A stretch of DNA of 64,000 nt from JBQTIU01 sp052387815. GTDB lineage: Bacteria; Pseudomonadota; Alphaproteobacteria; CACIAM-22H2. A program made the position numbers and the translations under genes. Location of the stretch: positions 29,893 to 93,892 of the forward strand of contig JBQTIU010000026.1 of the NCBI GenBank assembly GCA_052387815.1. Reading direction: 5' to 3'. The number at the start of each line of letters is the position of its first letter. The stretch's first letter is position 1. Shown one piece after another: positions 1 through 8,960 of the stretch. The notes beneath the pieces were generated by a model. That model saw only the letters and a list, made by a program, of their open reading frames with translations, ran no database searches and was not told the origin of the DNA.

Positions 1-375
1 ACGCCGCGCGCGCCGGTCGAGCAAGCGCTGACGGTGGGTCGCGACGTGGTGTTCGATATCGATTGGCAGGGGACCCAACAGCTCGCCCAGAACGCGCGCG
101 CCGACCTTGTCAGCGTGTTCATCCTGCCGCCGTCGACGGCCGAGCTCGAGCGGCGGCTCAGGACCCGCGCCCAGGACTCGGACAAGGTGGTGGCTCAGCG
201 CATGGCGCAGGCCGCCGAGGAGATGAGTCACTGGCGCGAGTACGACTACATCATCGTCAACCGCGAGCTTGGCGAGAGCGTCGACTGGGTGCGCTCGCTG
301 CTCGTCGCCGAGCACCTGCGCCGCGACCGCCAGCTCGGGCTCGCCGATTTCATCAAGCGCCTGCGCGAAGGGTAG
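1..375 (+). CDS. gmk: Guanylate kinase, C-terminal part
   Basis: This is the last 124 codons of guanylate kinase, which phosphorylates GMP to GDP in the cytoplasm; the N-terminal P-loop lies outside the window. The frame is open from base 1 and shows the family's DVVFDIDWQGTQQL stretch, the VFILPPS strand, the arginine-rich lid (LERRLRTRAQDSD) and the closing YDYIIVN segment. It ends convergently with rsmA: the two stop codons overlap by 23 bases, so the 3' ends are shared. In alphaproteobacteria gmk is commonly found near rsmA, which fits. Nothing unusual in the visible part. Confidence 0.93.
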   Translation, partial: TPRAPVEQALTVGRDVVFDIDWQGTQQLAQNARADLVSVFILPPSTAELERRLRTRAQDSDKVVAQRMAQAAEEMSHWREYDYIIVNRELGESVDWVRSLLVAEHLRRDRQLGLADFIKRLREG

Positions 376-1162
376 TAAACGCCCGCGCCAGCGCGCAGAA
401 CTGCTCGATCGACAAATCCTCGGCGCGGCGCGTGGGATCGAGGCCCGCGCGCTCGATCAGCGCGCCGGCGTCGTGGGCAAGCGATTTCAGGCTCGAGCGC
501 AGCATCTTGCGGCGCTGGCCGAAGGCGGCGGCGGTGACCCGCTCGAGGCTGTCGGCATCGGCCTCGGCCGCCGGGGCGGGACGGGGGGTGAGCTCGACCA
601 CGGTCGAGACGACCTTGGGCGGCGGCGTGAACGCCCGCGGATCGATATCGAACAGTCGGCGAGCCCGGTGGCGCCACGCAACGGCGACCGCCAGCCGCCC
701 ATAGGCGGGTTGGCCCGGCCGCGAGCACAGGCGCTGGGCCACCTCCTTCTGGAACATCAGGGTCATGCTCGCGAAATCGGCCGGATGCTTCAGCCATTCG
801 AGCAGCAGGACCGTGGCGATGTTGTACGGAAGGTTGGCGACGATACGTCGCGGGGCCTCGCCGAGTCGATGCACGTCGATCCCGAGGGCGTCGGCGCCAA
901 CCACCGTCAGACGTCCCGGACAGGCGGCGGCCAGCTCGACGAGCGCGGGCAGGCAGCGCTGGTCGCGCTCGACGGCGATGACGTGGCGGGCACCGGCGGC
1001 GAGGAGGGCGCGGGTGAGACCGCCGGGGCCCGGACCGATCTCGATCGCCGTGCCGGTGCCGAGCTCGCCCGCCGCGCGCGCGATGCGGGCGGTGAGGTTG
1101 AGGTCGAGAAGGAAATGCTGCCCGAGCGACTTGCGGGCGGCGAGACGGTGGCGCGCGATCAC
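353..1162 (-). CDS. rsmA: 16S rRNA dimethyladenosine transferase RsmA (KsgA)
   Basis: RsmA dimethylates two adjacent adenosines near the 3' end of 16S rRNA, using S-adenosylmethionine. Visible motifs are KSLGQHFLLD at the N terminus, the SAM-binding loop EIGPGPGGLT and the catalytic NLPYNIAT motif, followed by FTPPPKV in the C-terminal domain. The start is uncertain. I chose the GTG at 1162, which gives 269 residues, close to the usual length. Residues resembling the family (LPPLRE) continue upstream in frame without an ATG until 1333, which lies inside surA, so a non-standard codon near 1200-1230 is possible. The gene follows surA directly, where pdxA would be expected. Confidence 0.9.
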   Translation of the reverse strand: MIARHRLAARKSLGQHFLLDLNLTARIARAAGELGTGTAIEIGPGPGGLTRALLAAGARHVIAVERDQRCLPALVELAAACPGRLTVVGADALGIDVHRLGEAPRRIVANLPYNIATVLLLEWLKHPADFASMTLMFQKEVAQRLCSRPGQPAYGRLAVAVAWRHRARRLFDIDPRAFTPPPKVVSTVVELTPRPAPAAEADADSLERVTAAAFGQRRKMLRSSLKSLAHDAGALIERAGLDPTRRAEDLSIEQFCALARAFTTLRAGA

Positions 1163-1229
1163 CTCGCGCAGCGGCGGCAGGGCGGCGAGGCGATCGAGAA
1201 CTTCGGGCGGCGGCAGGCGCGCGTCCCGC

Positions 1230-2492
1230 TCATACGCGCACGTCGACGACCGCCGCCCGGCGCAGGTCGCGGAGATAGCGGCGCGCCAAAAGGTCGAGCC
1301 GCTGTCGGCTGAGGTTCTCGGAGACGTCGTCATGGCTCGGCAAATTCGAAGGCGGCTCGACGCGCTGGCAGACCATGAACACGAGCAGCCCGGCCTCGGT
1401 GTCGACCGGCACGCTGGCCTCGCCGACTTTGAGTGCGGCGACCAGCGGACGCAACGCCGGCGACAGGTCGCCCAAGCGAAAATCCGCGCTTACCTCGGGC
1501 GGTGGCGCCCCGAGTTCGCCCGCCACGCGCGCGAAATCGGCGCAGCCCGACACCGTTTCGCGCACCGTCTCGGCGAGGCGCTTGAGGACGGCCAGGTCCG
1601 CCCCGGGCTCGGGCGAGAGCGCGATCCGCGCCAGGGTCACCTTCACATCGCCGGCCGAGGGGGCGGCCATGGTCCGGCTCTCGCGCAGGAGATACACGTA
1701 AAATCCGGCGACCGTGCGGATCGGCTCGGTCACCTGGCCGCGGCGCAGATTTTCGATCGCCCGCTCGATCGCCTCATCGAGCTGGCCCTTCTGCACCCAG
1801 CCGATATCGCCGCCCGACCCGGCCGAAGCGCTCTGCGAGAACTGTTGGGCGATGGCGCCGAACGAGGCGCCGCCACGCATCTGGTGGATCAAGCTCTGGG
1901 CCGTCTGCCGGACCTCGTCCTCCAGATCTGGCGAGTCCACCGCCAGGAAGAGCTCGCCCAACAGGTACTCGGTCGTCCCCTGGCTGGCGCGCAGTTTCGC
2001 CAAGACTTCTTGGACCTCGTCGCCGCCGATCTGCAGGGTGGGGCGCAGGCGGCGGCTCATGACCTTCTGCCAGGTGACGCTGACACGGATCTGCGCCAGG
2101 ACCGACCTCCGGTCGAGCCCGGAACTTCTGATATAGTCCTCGAGGCCGCCGGGCGGCATCCGGTTGACCTCCTCGATCCTGGCGATGGCTTGGTCCAGTT
2201 CCGCGTCGGAGAGGCTGATATTGACGCGGGCCGCCTCCTGCATTTGCAGCTTCTCGTCGATCAGGCCCCGCAACACCTGCGGCTGCAGGCGGCGCCGGCT
2301 CTCGGGCGTATCCTCGAGCCCGGACGTCACCTGCACGATCCGGATGCGGTTGACGAGATCGTACATGGAAATGACGTCGTCGTTGACGACCGCGACGATG
2401 TTCTGGACCTGCTGCGCGCGCGCCCCGGGGACGGCGATCAGGGCCAAGAGCAGGATCGGGGCAAGCAGGCAGGGGATGGGATGCATCGCCAT
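1230..2492 (-). CDS. surA: Periplasmic chaperone / peptidyl-prolyl isomerase SurA
   Basis: SurA escorts unfolded outer-membrane proteins through the periplasm. The 420-residue product has a signal peptide ending near PGARAQ (about residue 27), a SurA_N domain starting VQNIVAVVNDDVIS, and one parvulin-type PPIase domain around GDIGWVQKGQLDEAIERA, followed by a second degenerate region. The ATG at 2492 puts the signal peptide at the right distance; an ATG two codons later is equally possible. The gene lies 79 bases downstream of lptG and runs into rsmA. In related genomes lptD precedes surA and pdxA follows it, but neither is here. Confidence 0.92.
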   Translation of the reverse strand: MAMHPIPCLLAPILLLALIAVPGARAQQVQNIVAVVNDDVISMYDLVNRIRIVQVTSGLEDTPESRRRLQPQVLRGLIDEKLQMQEAARVNISLSDAELDQAIARIEEVNRMPPGGLEDYIRSSGLDRRSVLAQIRVSVTWQKVMSRRLRPTLQIGGDEVQEVLAKLRASQGTTEYLLGELFLAVDSPDLEDEVRQTAQSLIHQMRGGASFGAIAQQFSQSASAGSGGDIGWVQKGQLDEAIERAIENLRRGQVTEPIRTVAGFYVYLLRESRTMAAPSAGDVKVTLARIALSPEPGADLAVLKRLAETVRETVSGCADFARVAGELGAPPPEVSADFRLGDLSPALRPLVAALKVGEASVPVDTEAGLLVFMVCQRVEPPSNLPSHDDVSENLSRQRLDLLARRYLRDLRRAAVVDVRV

Positions 2493-2571
2493 GGGGTCGG
2501 ATATATAGGTCCTTTGCCGCCGTCGAGCAATGAGGAGGCGCAAGCGACTCCGGCCGGGGCGCGGCGCCCGA

Positions 2572-3666
2572 TCAGCCGTCCTCGAGATGCAGTAGCATCG
2601 AGACGCCAAGCAGCGTGCTGACGGCCGCCGGCGTCCAGGCGGCGAGCACGACGGGAATGCTCGCGCTCATGCCCAGCGCGACGACGAGGTTGGACACGAA
2701 ATACAGCAGGAAGCCGACCGAAACCCCGGACACGATCAGCTCGGTCGTCGCCCCGCGCCGCGGCAGGCGAAGCGAGAACGTGGCCGCGATCAGCACCATG
2801 GCGAACAGCAGCAGCGGCCCGGCGAACAGGTGATGCCAATACAGCCGGTGGCGGAGCGCCGAAAACCCGGCGTTTTCCAAGAGCCGGATGAAACCGGGGA
2901 GGTCCCAGAAGGGGATGGTTTCGGGCGACGCGAAACTGTTCTGGATGCGCTCGATCGTCATGTCGGTCGGCAGGCGATGCTCCGCCTCGAAGCGCGCCGG
3001 CTTGTCGGGTCCGGTCAGCCACGCGTTGCGCATCAGCCAATAGCCGTTTTCGAGCCGCGCGCTCTGGGCGTCGACCCGGCCGACGAAGCGGTCCTGGCCT
3101 TCGAAATTGAAAATGATGACGTCATGAAGCTCCATGTCCTGCGAGGACACGCGCAAGGCATGCACGACCGAATTGGTGCCGCCGTCGACCTGACGCAGCC
3201 AGAAGCCGGTGGAAGAGACGGCGAGCAGACTCGAACGGCCCCGCAAGTACCTCGATTCGAGCTGTTCGTATTTGGAATAGAGGACCGCCGCCACGGGATT
3301 GAAGGTGGTGATCTTGAAGATCCCGAAGGACAGCGCCAGGGCCACCACCGGCAACAGGAACTGCCAAACCGAGACGCCAGCCGAACGCACCACGGTCAGC
3401 TCATGGTTGCGCGTCAGGCGCCAAAACGCGAGCATGGATGCGAACAGGACCGCGAAGGGGAGGAGCTGTTGGGCAAGGTGCGGTAATTTGAACAGCGACA
3501 TGCGGATCACGATGTCGATCGTCGTATCGGCCTTGCCGGTGGCGCGGCGCAGGAGCTCGACCACGTCGAACAAGAAGACGACCGCCAGCAGGGCGCCGAA
3601 CACGCCGGCGAAGGCGAGCGCGAATTGCCGGCCGATATAGATCGACAAGGTCGGGGACAGGCGCAT
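2572..3666 (-). CDS. lptG: LPS export ABC permease LptG
   Basis: LptG is an inner-membrane subunit of the LptB2FG machine that extracts lipopolysaccharide and drives it along the Lpt bridge. The product (364 residues, normal length) has transmembrane segments at about 13-35, 65-85 and 100-118, a periplasmic beta-rich domain (about 120-265), and a C-terminal membrane block with the characteristic LPRRGATTELIVSG loop. A clear AGGAGAAGG ribosome binding site precedes the ATG. Its usual partner lptF, normally directly upstream, is absent; 680 bases without a recognisable gene lie there instead. LptG rather than LptF is supported by the position next to surA and by the C-terminal loop. Confidence 0.9.
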   Translation of the reverse strand: MRLSPTLSIYIGRQFALAFAGVFGALLAVVFLFDVVELLRRATGKADTTIDIVIRMSLFKLPHLAQQLLPFAVLFASMLAFWRLTRNHELTVVRSAGVSVWQFLLPVVALALSFGIFKITTFNPVAAVLYSKYEQLESRYLRGRSSLLAVSSTGFWLRQVDGGTNSVVHALRVSSQDMELHDVIIFNFEGQDRFVGRVDAQSARLENGYWLMRNAWLTGPDKPARFEAEHRLPTDMTIERIQNSFASPETIPFWDLPGFIRLLENAGFSALRHRLYWHHLFAGPLLLFAMVLIAATFSLRLPRRGATTELIVSGVSVGFLLYFVSNLVVALGMSASIPVVLAAWTPAAVSTLLGVSMLLHLEDG

Positions 3667-4145
3667 GACGCCCTTCTCCTAACGCAAATCGCCGCCGGAA
3701 GCAAAATCCCAGTCTGGATCCGCCGCCGCCTGGCACGGCCGAGCCGAGCCCGAACAAAACGTGTCCACGCCGGCACCATTGGCGTGACCCGGTTGAGACG
3801 CATGCGAGACGAGGGTGGCCTGGAAACGCGGGGGGGTCTCCAAGCTGTGGGTTCGTCACGCTGGCAACCAAAGGACACCCCCGAGGAAGGATTTTGGCCG
3901 TCGGGTCCTCGACATCATGGAGCCAGGCACGGGACGGGTCCGCGGCTGCGCCTCGGGATCAATGGAGCGTTTCGTCCTTCCTGCGTCGTTGATGTTGCCG
4001 TGCGGCGCGCGGCGCGCGCGGGCGGTCGTCTGCGGGGGCGGTCTGCGAAACGGAAAGCGCCGATTCCAGCCGCGAATAGGGCGGACGTGCCGCGTTCCGT
4101 GTACCTCGCTTGCCTCAACGCGAACGGCATGAATCGTCCGGGTTA
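3667..4145. other. Intergenic stretch without a recognisable gene
   Basis: This is the spacer between lptG and the accessory block, where lptF would normally start. I looked in all frames for LptF-like remnants or other protein similarity and recognised none. The only supported element is the ribosome binding site of lptG at its left end. The right end passes into the AT-rich operator at 4146. Confidence 0.6.
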
Positions 4146-4180
4146 GAACATATGTATTGACGTATAAATTTTTGTTCAAT
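4146..4180 (-). promoter_or_regulatory. 35-bp dyad operator, site 1 (upstream of the DRL-dehydrogenase operon)
   Basis: Read on the minus strand the site starts ATTGAACAAA and ends CATATGTTC. It matches site 2 (10829-10863) at 26 of 35 positions without gaps. Half-sites GAACA and TGTTC face each other about a centre between positions 19 and 20; 10 of 16 tested pairs are complementary. A TTGACG at 4157-4162 lies within it and may be a -35 box, with a poor -10 (TAGGGT) 17 bases on. I infer a repressor or activator site; no regulator gene is near. Confidence 0.6.
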
Positions 4181-4190
4181 AGGGTGCATT

Positions 4191-4352
4191 ATGGTCATCG
4201 ATGGGATGCGCGTGACGGCCAATGACCGGACCGTCATCCGTTTCCGCACTTGTCGCGCGAGCGTGCAGGCCGTAGCGGTGACTCGAGCGGAGGAAGCGAT
4301 GACGAGTGATTGTGCATCGCTCGCCTCGGCGTACGGGAGCGAACGCCTATGA
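4191..4352 (+). CDS. Possible 53-residue leader ORF coupled to the DRL-like gene
   Basis: An open frame starts at an ATG just after operator site 1 and stops in the overlap ATGA with the start codon of the next gene at 4349. The product would begin MVIDGMRVTANDRTV. I recognise no family and there is no strong ribosome binding site before it. The overlap and position suggest a leader peptide or translational coupling device, but it could be a chance frame: 54 codons without a stop are unremarkable in GC-rich DNA. Confidence 0.25.
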   Translation: MVIDGMRVTANDRTVIRFRTCRASVQAVAVTRAEEAMTSDCASLASAYGSERL

Positions 4353-5686
4353 ATATCGCGGAAGATCTGCGCGGGCGGGCCGAGACCGGCCGGCCGGTAC
4401 GTATCGGCTTGATTGGCGCGGGCGAGATGGGCACCGACATCGTGGCCCAAGTCAGCTTGATGAAGGGACTGCAAATCGCCGCGCTTGCTGAGGTGCGGAT
4501 CGACCAGGCTTGGAAGGCATTTCGAATCGCGGGGCTGCCCGAGGAGGCAGCCGTTGTCTGCGAGACGACGCACGCGATTGAGACCGCCGTGCGATCGGGA
4601 AAGACCGCGATGTGTCCTTCGGCCGAACTCGTTTGTATTTGCGATTTCGTTGATGTCGTCATCGACGCGACCGGCAATCCGAATGTCGGCGCCCAAGTGG
4701 CCATGCAGGCCATCGCGGCGGGCAAGCACATCGTGATGATGAACGTCGAAGCGGACGTCACGATCGGCGCCTATCTTCGCGGCAAGGCCGAGCAGTCCGG
4801 CGTCGTCTATACGCTCGGTGCGGGTGATGAGCCCAGTTCGACCATGGAGCTGATCAACTTCGTGCGAAGTCTCGGTTACCCCGTCGTCGCCGCGGGCAAG
4901 GGCAAGAACAACGCATTCAACGTCTCGGCCACTCCGGACGAGTACCGAGAGGAGGCGTTGAGGCGCAACATGAATCCGCGGATGCTCGTCGAGTTCGTCG
5001 ACGGGTCGAAAACCATGATCGAAATGACGGCGATCGCCAACGCCACCGGACTCCTCCCCGATAAACCCGGCATGCACGGCCCGAATGCGCCGCTCGCCAT
5101 GCTCCACACCGTGCTGTGTCCGAAGGACGACGGGGGCATCCTGTCTCGCAAAGGCGTCGTCGACTTCACGGTTGCGAAGGGTGTCGCGCCGGGCGTGTTC
5201 GTCGTCGCCGAGATGAGTCACCCGCGCTTGCGAGAACGGATGAACGATCTGCAACTTGGACCTGGCCCGTACTACACGTTCTTCCGCCCGTACCATCTGA
5301 CCAGCCTCGAGGTGCCTCTGTCGGCGGCCGCCGCCGTTCTCTACGGGCACAGCCACATGCGTCCCCTGGAGACGCCAGTCGCGGAGTGCGCGGCGTTGGC
5401 GAAGAAGGATCTGCCGCCAGGGACGAATCTCGATGCGATCGGGGAGTATTGCTACCGCGGCTGGGCGGTGACGCGGGAGCTCGCCCGGAGCATCAACGCC
5501 GTTCCGTTGGGCTTGGCCCAGGGCGCGGTGACGACGACGCGGATCGGCGCCGGCGAGTATCTCACGCATGACAATTGCCGGGTCGATGAGCGGCTAAAGA
5601 TCGTCGAACTGCGCCGGCTGCAAGACCGGCTTTTCGACAACCCGACCGGCGCGCGCGGCGCGCCGGAGAGGGCGTCGATTGGCTAG
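4349..5686 (+). CDS. DRL/homoserine-dehydrogenase-like NAD(P) oxidoreductase with C-terminal SAF domain
   Basis: The 445-residue cytoplasmic protein has a Rossmann fold with the nucleotide loop GLIGAGEMG (20-28) and DATGNP (106-111), a central catalytic domain with GKGKNN (183-188), and a C-terminal SAF-type domain (about 340-430). This is the 'predicted homoserine dehydrogenase, SAF domain' family. From memory, the Brucella enzyme DRL (DXR-II), which converts 1-deoxyxylulose 5-phosphate to methylerythritol 4-phosphate, belongs to this family and is about this size. Family membership is well supported; DXR activity is inference, strengthened by the DXS/IspG-like fusion nearby. A GGGAG precedes the ATG. 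Its stop overlaps the E1alpha start by 8 bases, so it is the first gene of an operon. Confidence 0.8.
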   Translation: MNIAEDLRGRAETGRPVRIGLIGAGEMGTDIVAQVSLMKGLQIAALAEVRIDQAWKAFRIAGLPEEAAVVCETTHAIETAVRSGKTAMCPSAELVCICDFVDVVIDATGNPNVGAQVAMQAIAAGKHIVMMNVEADVTIGAYLRGKAEQSGVVYTLGAGDEPSSTMELINFVRSLGYPVVAAGKGKNNAFNVSATPDEYREEALRRNMNPRMLVEFVDGSKTMIEMTAIANATGLLPDKPGMHGPNAPLAMLHTVLCPKDDGGILSRKGVVDFTVAKGVAPGVFVVAEMSHPRLRERMNDLQLGPGPYYTFFRPYHLTSLEVPLSAAAAVLYGHSHMRPLETPVAECAALAKKDLPPGTNLDAIGEYCYRGWAVTRELARSINAVPLGLAQGAVTTTRIGAGEYLTHDNCRVDERLKIVELRRLQDRLFDNPTGARGAPERASIG

Positions 5687-6707
5687 CGGCGCCACACCGA
5701 AGCTCGACGTGGACTCGGCCAAGGGGTCGAATCAACGGCCCACGCTCGCGCTCCTCGGCGACGAGGGGTTGCGGGCCCATCTGCGCAAGATGCACCTGAT
5801 CCGCAAGTTCGAGGAAGCTGCGGAACAGTGTTACATCCGCGGTCTCATCCACGGCACGATGCACCTGTCGATCGGACAGGAAGCCAGCGCCGTGGGCACC
5901 GCCGCCCCGTTGCGCGGCGCGGACTACGTGCTGTCCACGCACAGAGGACATGGCCATTGCATTGCCAAGGGCGCCGATCCGAAACTGATGTTTGCTGAAT
6001 TCTTCGGTAAGGCGAACGGCTATTGCCGCGGGCGCGGTGGATCGATGCACATCGCCGATGTCGCCGGCGCCAACCTGGGCGCCAACGGCATCGTCGGCGG
6101 AGGCTTGCCCATCGCGGTGGGCGTCGGTCTCAGCATCAAGATGCGGAAGGCCGAGACCGTGTGCGTCGTCTACTTCGGTGATGGAGCGGCGAACGGGGGA
6201 GCCTTCCACGAATCGCTCAACTTGGCATCCATCTGGACGTTGCCGGTCGTCTTCGTGTGCGAAAACAACCGGTACGGCATGTCGATGCCGGTCGCCAAGG
6301 CGATGGCGGTTGCCAATGTGGCGGATCGAGCATCCGCCTACAATATTCCTGGTGTGGTCGTCGACGGCAACGATTTCCTCGCCGTGTTCGAGGCCTCGCG
6401 CGCCGCGGTCGAGCGCGCGCGCTCGGGCGGCGGGCCAACGCTCGTGGAATGCAAGACATATCGGCTTCGCGGCCACTCCAAGAGCGACCGGAATCTTTAC
6501 CGGACCAAGGACGAGATCGAGGCCTGGCGTGCGCGCGATCCGATCGTGCGGTTGCGGGACGAACTCGTCGCGGTGGGGCGCCTGCTCCCCGCCGATGCGG
6601 ACGCGATCGAGGCCGAAGCGGGGCGCGAGATCGACGCGGCGGTGGAATTCGCCCGCACGAGCCCCGATCCGGATCCAAGAGACCTCGCCCAGGATGTCTA
6701 CGCCTGA
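5679..6707 (+). CDS. Pyruvate/acetoin dehydrogenase-type E1 component, alpha subunit
   Basis: Alpha subunit of a thiamine-diphosphate-dependent E1 that decarboxylates a 2-oxo acid or cleaves an alpha-hydroxyketone and passes the acyl group to lipoyl-E2. The 342-residue protein carries THRGHGHCIAKG (87-98), GRGGSMH (118-124) and the intact cofactor motif GDG (167-169) followed by NN (196-197). The RGHSKSD loop is present. The likely start is a TTG overlapping the previous stop by 8 bases. Length and spacing fit AcoA/PdhA families; I cannot separate acetoin from pyruvate specificity by eye. Its operon position behind a DRL-family enzyme suggests an unusual substrate. Confidence 0.87.
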   Translation: MASGATPKLDVDSAKGSNQRPTLALLGDEGLRAHLRKMHLIRKFEEAAEQCYIRGLIHGTMHLSIGQEASAVGTAAPLRGADYVLSTHRGHGHCIAKGADPKLMFAEFFGKANGYCRGRGGSMHIADVAGANLGANGIVGGGLPIAVGVGLSIKMRKAETVCVVYFGDGAANGGAFHESLNLASIWTLPVVFVCENNRYGMSMPVAKAMAVANVADRASAYNIPGVVVDGNDFLAVFEASRAAVERARSGGGPTLVECKTYRLRGHSKSDRNLYRTKDEIEAWRARDPIVRLRDELVAVGRLLPADADAIEAEAGREIDAAVEFARTSPDPDPRDLAQDVYA

Positions 6708-7713
6708 CCCATCGCCACCGGCGGCGCGCGAACTGTCTTACGCGGAGGCCGTCCGCGAGGCGTTGCGTCAAGCCATGCAAGCCGATGAACGCGTGTTCCT
6801 CATCGGCGAGGACATTGGCGTCTACGGCGGTGCGTTCGGGGTCACGGGCGATCTCTTCCACGAATTCGGCCCCGACCGGGTCATCGACACGCCGATCAGC
6901 GAACTGGCGCTCGCCGGCACGGCGGTCGGCGCGGCGATCACCGGCATGCGCCCCGTCCTGGAATTTCAATTCTCCGACTTCATCGCTCTCGCGATGGAGC
7001 AGATCGTCAACCAGGCTGCGAAGATCCGCTTCATGTTGGGCGGCAAGGCGAGCGTCCCCATGGTCATCCGCATGCCCGGCGGGTCGGGCACCGGCGCTGC
7101 CGCGCAGCACAGCCAAAGCCTCGAAGCCTGGTTCGCGCACGTTCCTGGCCTGAAGGTCGTTCAGCCGGCGACACCGTATGACGCCAAAGGACTGCTGCTC
7201 GCGGCGATCGATGATCCCAACCCCGTGCTTATTTTCGAACACAAGCTTCTCTACAAGACCAAGGGGATCGTGCCGCCCGAGCCGTATCGCGTGCCGATCG
7301 GCAGCGCGATCGTGCGCCGGCCGGGAGCCGCGGTCACCATCGTCGCGACGTCGATCATGGTGTCGCGCGCACTGGTTGCCGCAGACATGTTGGCGACCGA
7401 AGGGATCGATGTCGAGGTCATCGATCTGCGGTCTCTGCGGCCCATCGATCGCCAGACCCTCTTCGACAGCGTGAAAAAGACCGGGCGGCTCCTGGTCGTG
7501 TACGAGGCCGTCCAAACGCTGGGCATCGGCGCCGAGGTCGCGGCGCTCATTGCCGAGAGCGAAGCCTTCGACTTTCTCGATGCACCGATCCGCCGGCTCG
7601 GTGGACAGGACGTCCCGCTCCCCTACAACCGGACCTTAGAGAAGGCCGCGGTTCCCCAGGTCGACAACATCGTCGCCGCCGCGCGTGCGCTGGCGACCGA
7701 AGGACGGGGCTGA
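6694..7713 (+). CDS. Pyruvate/acetoin dehydrogenase-type E1 component, beta subunit
   Basis: Beta subunit that pairs with the preceding alpha subunit to form the E1 active site. The 339-residue protein contains FLIGEDIGVYGGAFGVT, DTPISELALAGTAVG (with the conserved cofactor-contacting glutamate), the FQFSDFIALAMEQIVNQAAK helix and the C-terminal transketolase domain with VIDLRSLRPID. No N-terminal lipoyl domain is attached, unlike some alphaproteobacterial housekeeping PdhB proteins, which suggests an acquired paralogue. The ATG at 6694 overlaps the end of the alpha gene by 14 bases. The stop overlaps the next ATG by one base. Confidence 0.88.
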   Translation: MSTPDPSPPAARELSYAEAVREALRQAMQADERVFLIGEDIGVYGGAFGVTGDLFHEFGPDRVIDTPISELALAGTAVGAAITGMRPVLEFQFSDFIALAMEQIVNQAAKIRFMLGGKASVPMVIRMPGGSGTGAAAQHSQSLEAWFAHVPGLKVVQPATPYDAKGLLLAAIDDPNPVLIFEHKLLYKTKGIVPPEPYRVPIGSAIVRRPGAAVTIVATSIMVSRALVAADMLATEGIDVEVIDLRSLRPIDRQTLFDSVKKTGRLLVVYEAVQTLGIGAEVAALIAESEAFDFLDAPIRRLGGQDVPLPYNRTLEKAAVPQVDNIVAAARALATEGRG

Positions 7714-8960
7714 TGCCGATCGAGGTCATCATGCCCCGGGTCGACATGACCATGGAAACCGGGACGATCCTCGCCTGGAAAGTACGCGAGGGAGACGACA
7801 TCCATGAGGGAAGCCCGCTGTTCGAAATCACCACGGACAAGGCGACGATGGAGGTCGAGGCGACGGCGTCCGGTCGGCTTGGACGCATTCTCGTAGAGGC
7901 CGGCGTCGAGGTGCCGGTCGGCACTGTCGTCGCCCAGATTCTCGGGCCCGGTGAACAGCTCGTCGCGCCGGCGGAGCGGACCACCGAGCCGGTTGCGATC
8001 CAGCACGACGCGCGCACGTCCAACGGCGCTCTGCCGCCCGGGATCGAAGCCTCGGCCCCCACGGCCCCTTCGCCGGCGGCCGAGGCGCACAAGGTCCGTG
8101 CGACGCCACTCGCCCGCCGCCTGGCGCGCTTGCACGGGATCGACTTGGCGGTCGCGCAAGGGAGCGGTCCACGCGGGCGCATCGTCGGCGCGGATATCGA
8201 CCGCTGGCTCGCGGCACGAGCCGAGGGCGTTCACGTCCCCGCACCCGAGTCTCGTGCTCCCGCCACGCCATCTCGGGGCAAACTGCTACCGTTCGGCCCG
8301 ACCCGAAGATTGATCGCGCAACGCATGACGAAGAGCGTACAAACGGCGCCGCATTTCTACATGTCGGCCGTTCTCGACATGTCGGCCGTCCTGGAGCTGA
8401 AGGAGCGGGTTTCCGAGCGCCTCGTACGCACCGCCGGCGCCAAGGCGAGCGTCACGGCGATATTGATCCGGCTTCTCGGCCTGCTGCTTGGCGACCACCC
8501 GTACCTGAACGCCAGCGTCGAAAGCGATGCCGCTCGGCTCCACGAGGGCAGTCATATCGGCGTCGCGATGGACCGCGATGGAGATCTCCTTGTTCCGGTG
8601 ATCCGCGACGCCGAAACGCTGTCGCTTGCGGGCATCGTGCGCGAGCTCGAACGCCTGCGGACGGCAGCCGCTCGGCGGACGATTTTGCCTGCCGATCTGC
8701 GCGGCAGTACGTTCACCCTGAGCAACCTTGGCATGTACGGCGTCGATAGCTTCACCGCGATCATCAATCCGCCGGAAAGCGGCATCCTCGCGGTGGGGCG
8801 CATCGTCGACACCCCGGTCGGCTGCGGCGGCGAGGTGGTGCTGCGTCCGTCGTCCACCTTCACCCTGTCGGCCGATCATCGCTTGGTGGATGGCGTAACC
8901 GCCGCGCGGTTCATGCGCGATCTGCGCGCGCTCGTCGAAAACCCCACGACGGCGCTCTAA
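7713..8960 (+). CDS. Dihydrolipoyl acyltransferase, E2 component
   Basis: E2 transfers the acyl group from E1 to CoA. The 415-residue chain has one lipoyl domain with the target lysine in TTDKATMEVEA (K43), a flexible Ala/Pro linker, a peripheral-subunit-binding domain (about 127-166, VRATPLARRLARLHGID), and a 2-oxoacid acyltransferase catalytic domain ending with SADHRLVDG (H389, D393 catalytic). All key residues are present, so the enzyme should be active. No E3 (lipoamide dehydrogenase) gene follows; it would have to come from elsewhere. The stop codon TAA is also the left target duplication of the IS inserted immediately afterwards. Confidence 0.88.
   Translation: MPIEVIMPRVDMTMETGTILAWKVREGDDIHEGSPLFEITTDKATMEVEATASGRLGRILVEAGVEVPVGTVVAQILGPGEQLVAPAERTTEPVAIQHDARTSNGALPPGIEASAPTAPSPAAEAHKVRATPLARRLARLHGIDLAVAQGSGPRGRIVGADIDRWLAARAEGVHVPAPESRAPATPSRGKLLPFGPTRRLIAQRMTKSVQTAPHFYMSAVLDMSAVLELKERVSERLVRTAGAKASVTAILIRLLGLLLGDHPYLNASVESDAARLHEGSHIGVAMDRDGDLLVPVIRDAETLSLAGIVRELERLRTAAARRTILPADLRGSTFTLSNLGMYGVDSFTAIINPPESGILAVGRIVDTPVGCGGEVVLRPSSTFTLSADHRLVDGVTAARFMRDLRALVENPTTAL

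Noticed and set aside
3667..4145. Possible remnant of lptF
   Set aside because: No LptF-like helix or motif was found in any frame; the stretch is simply unassigned.
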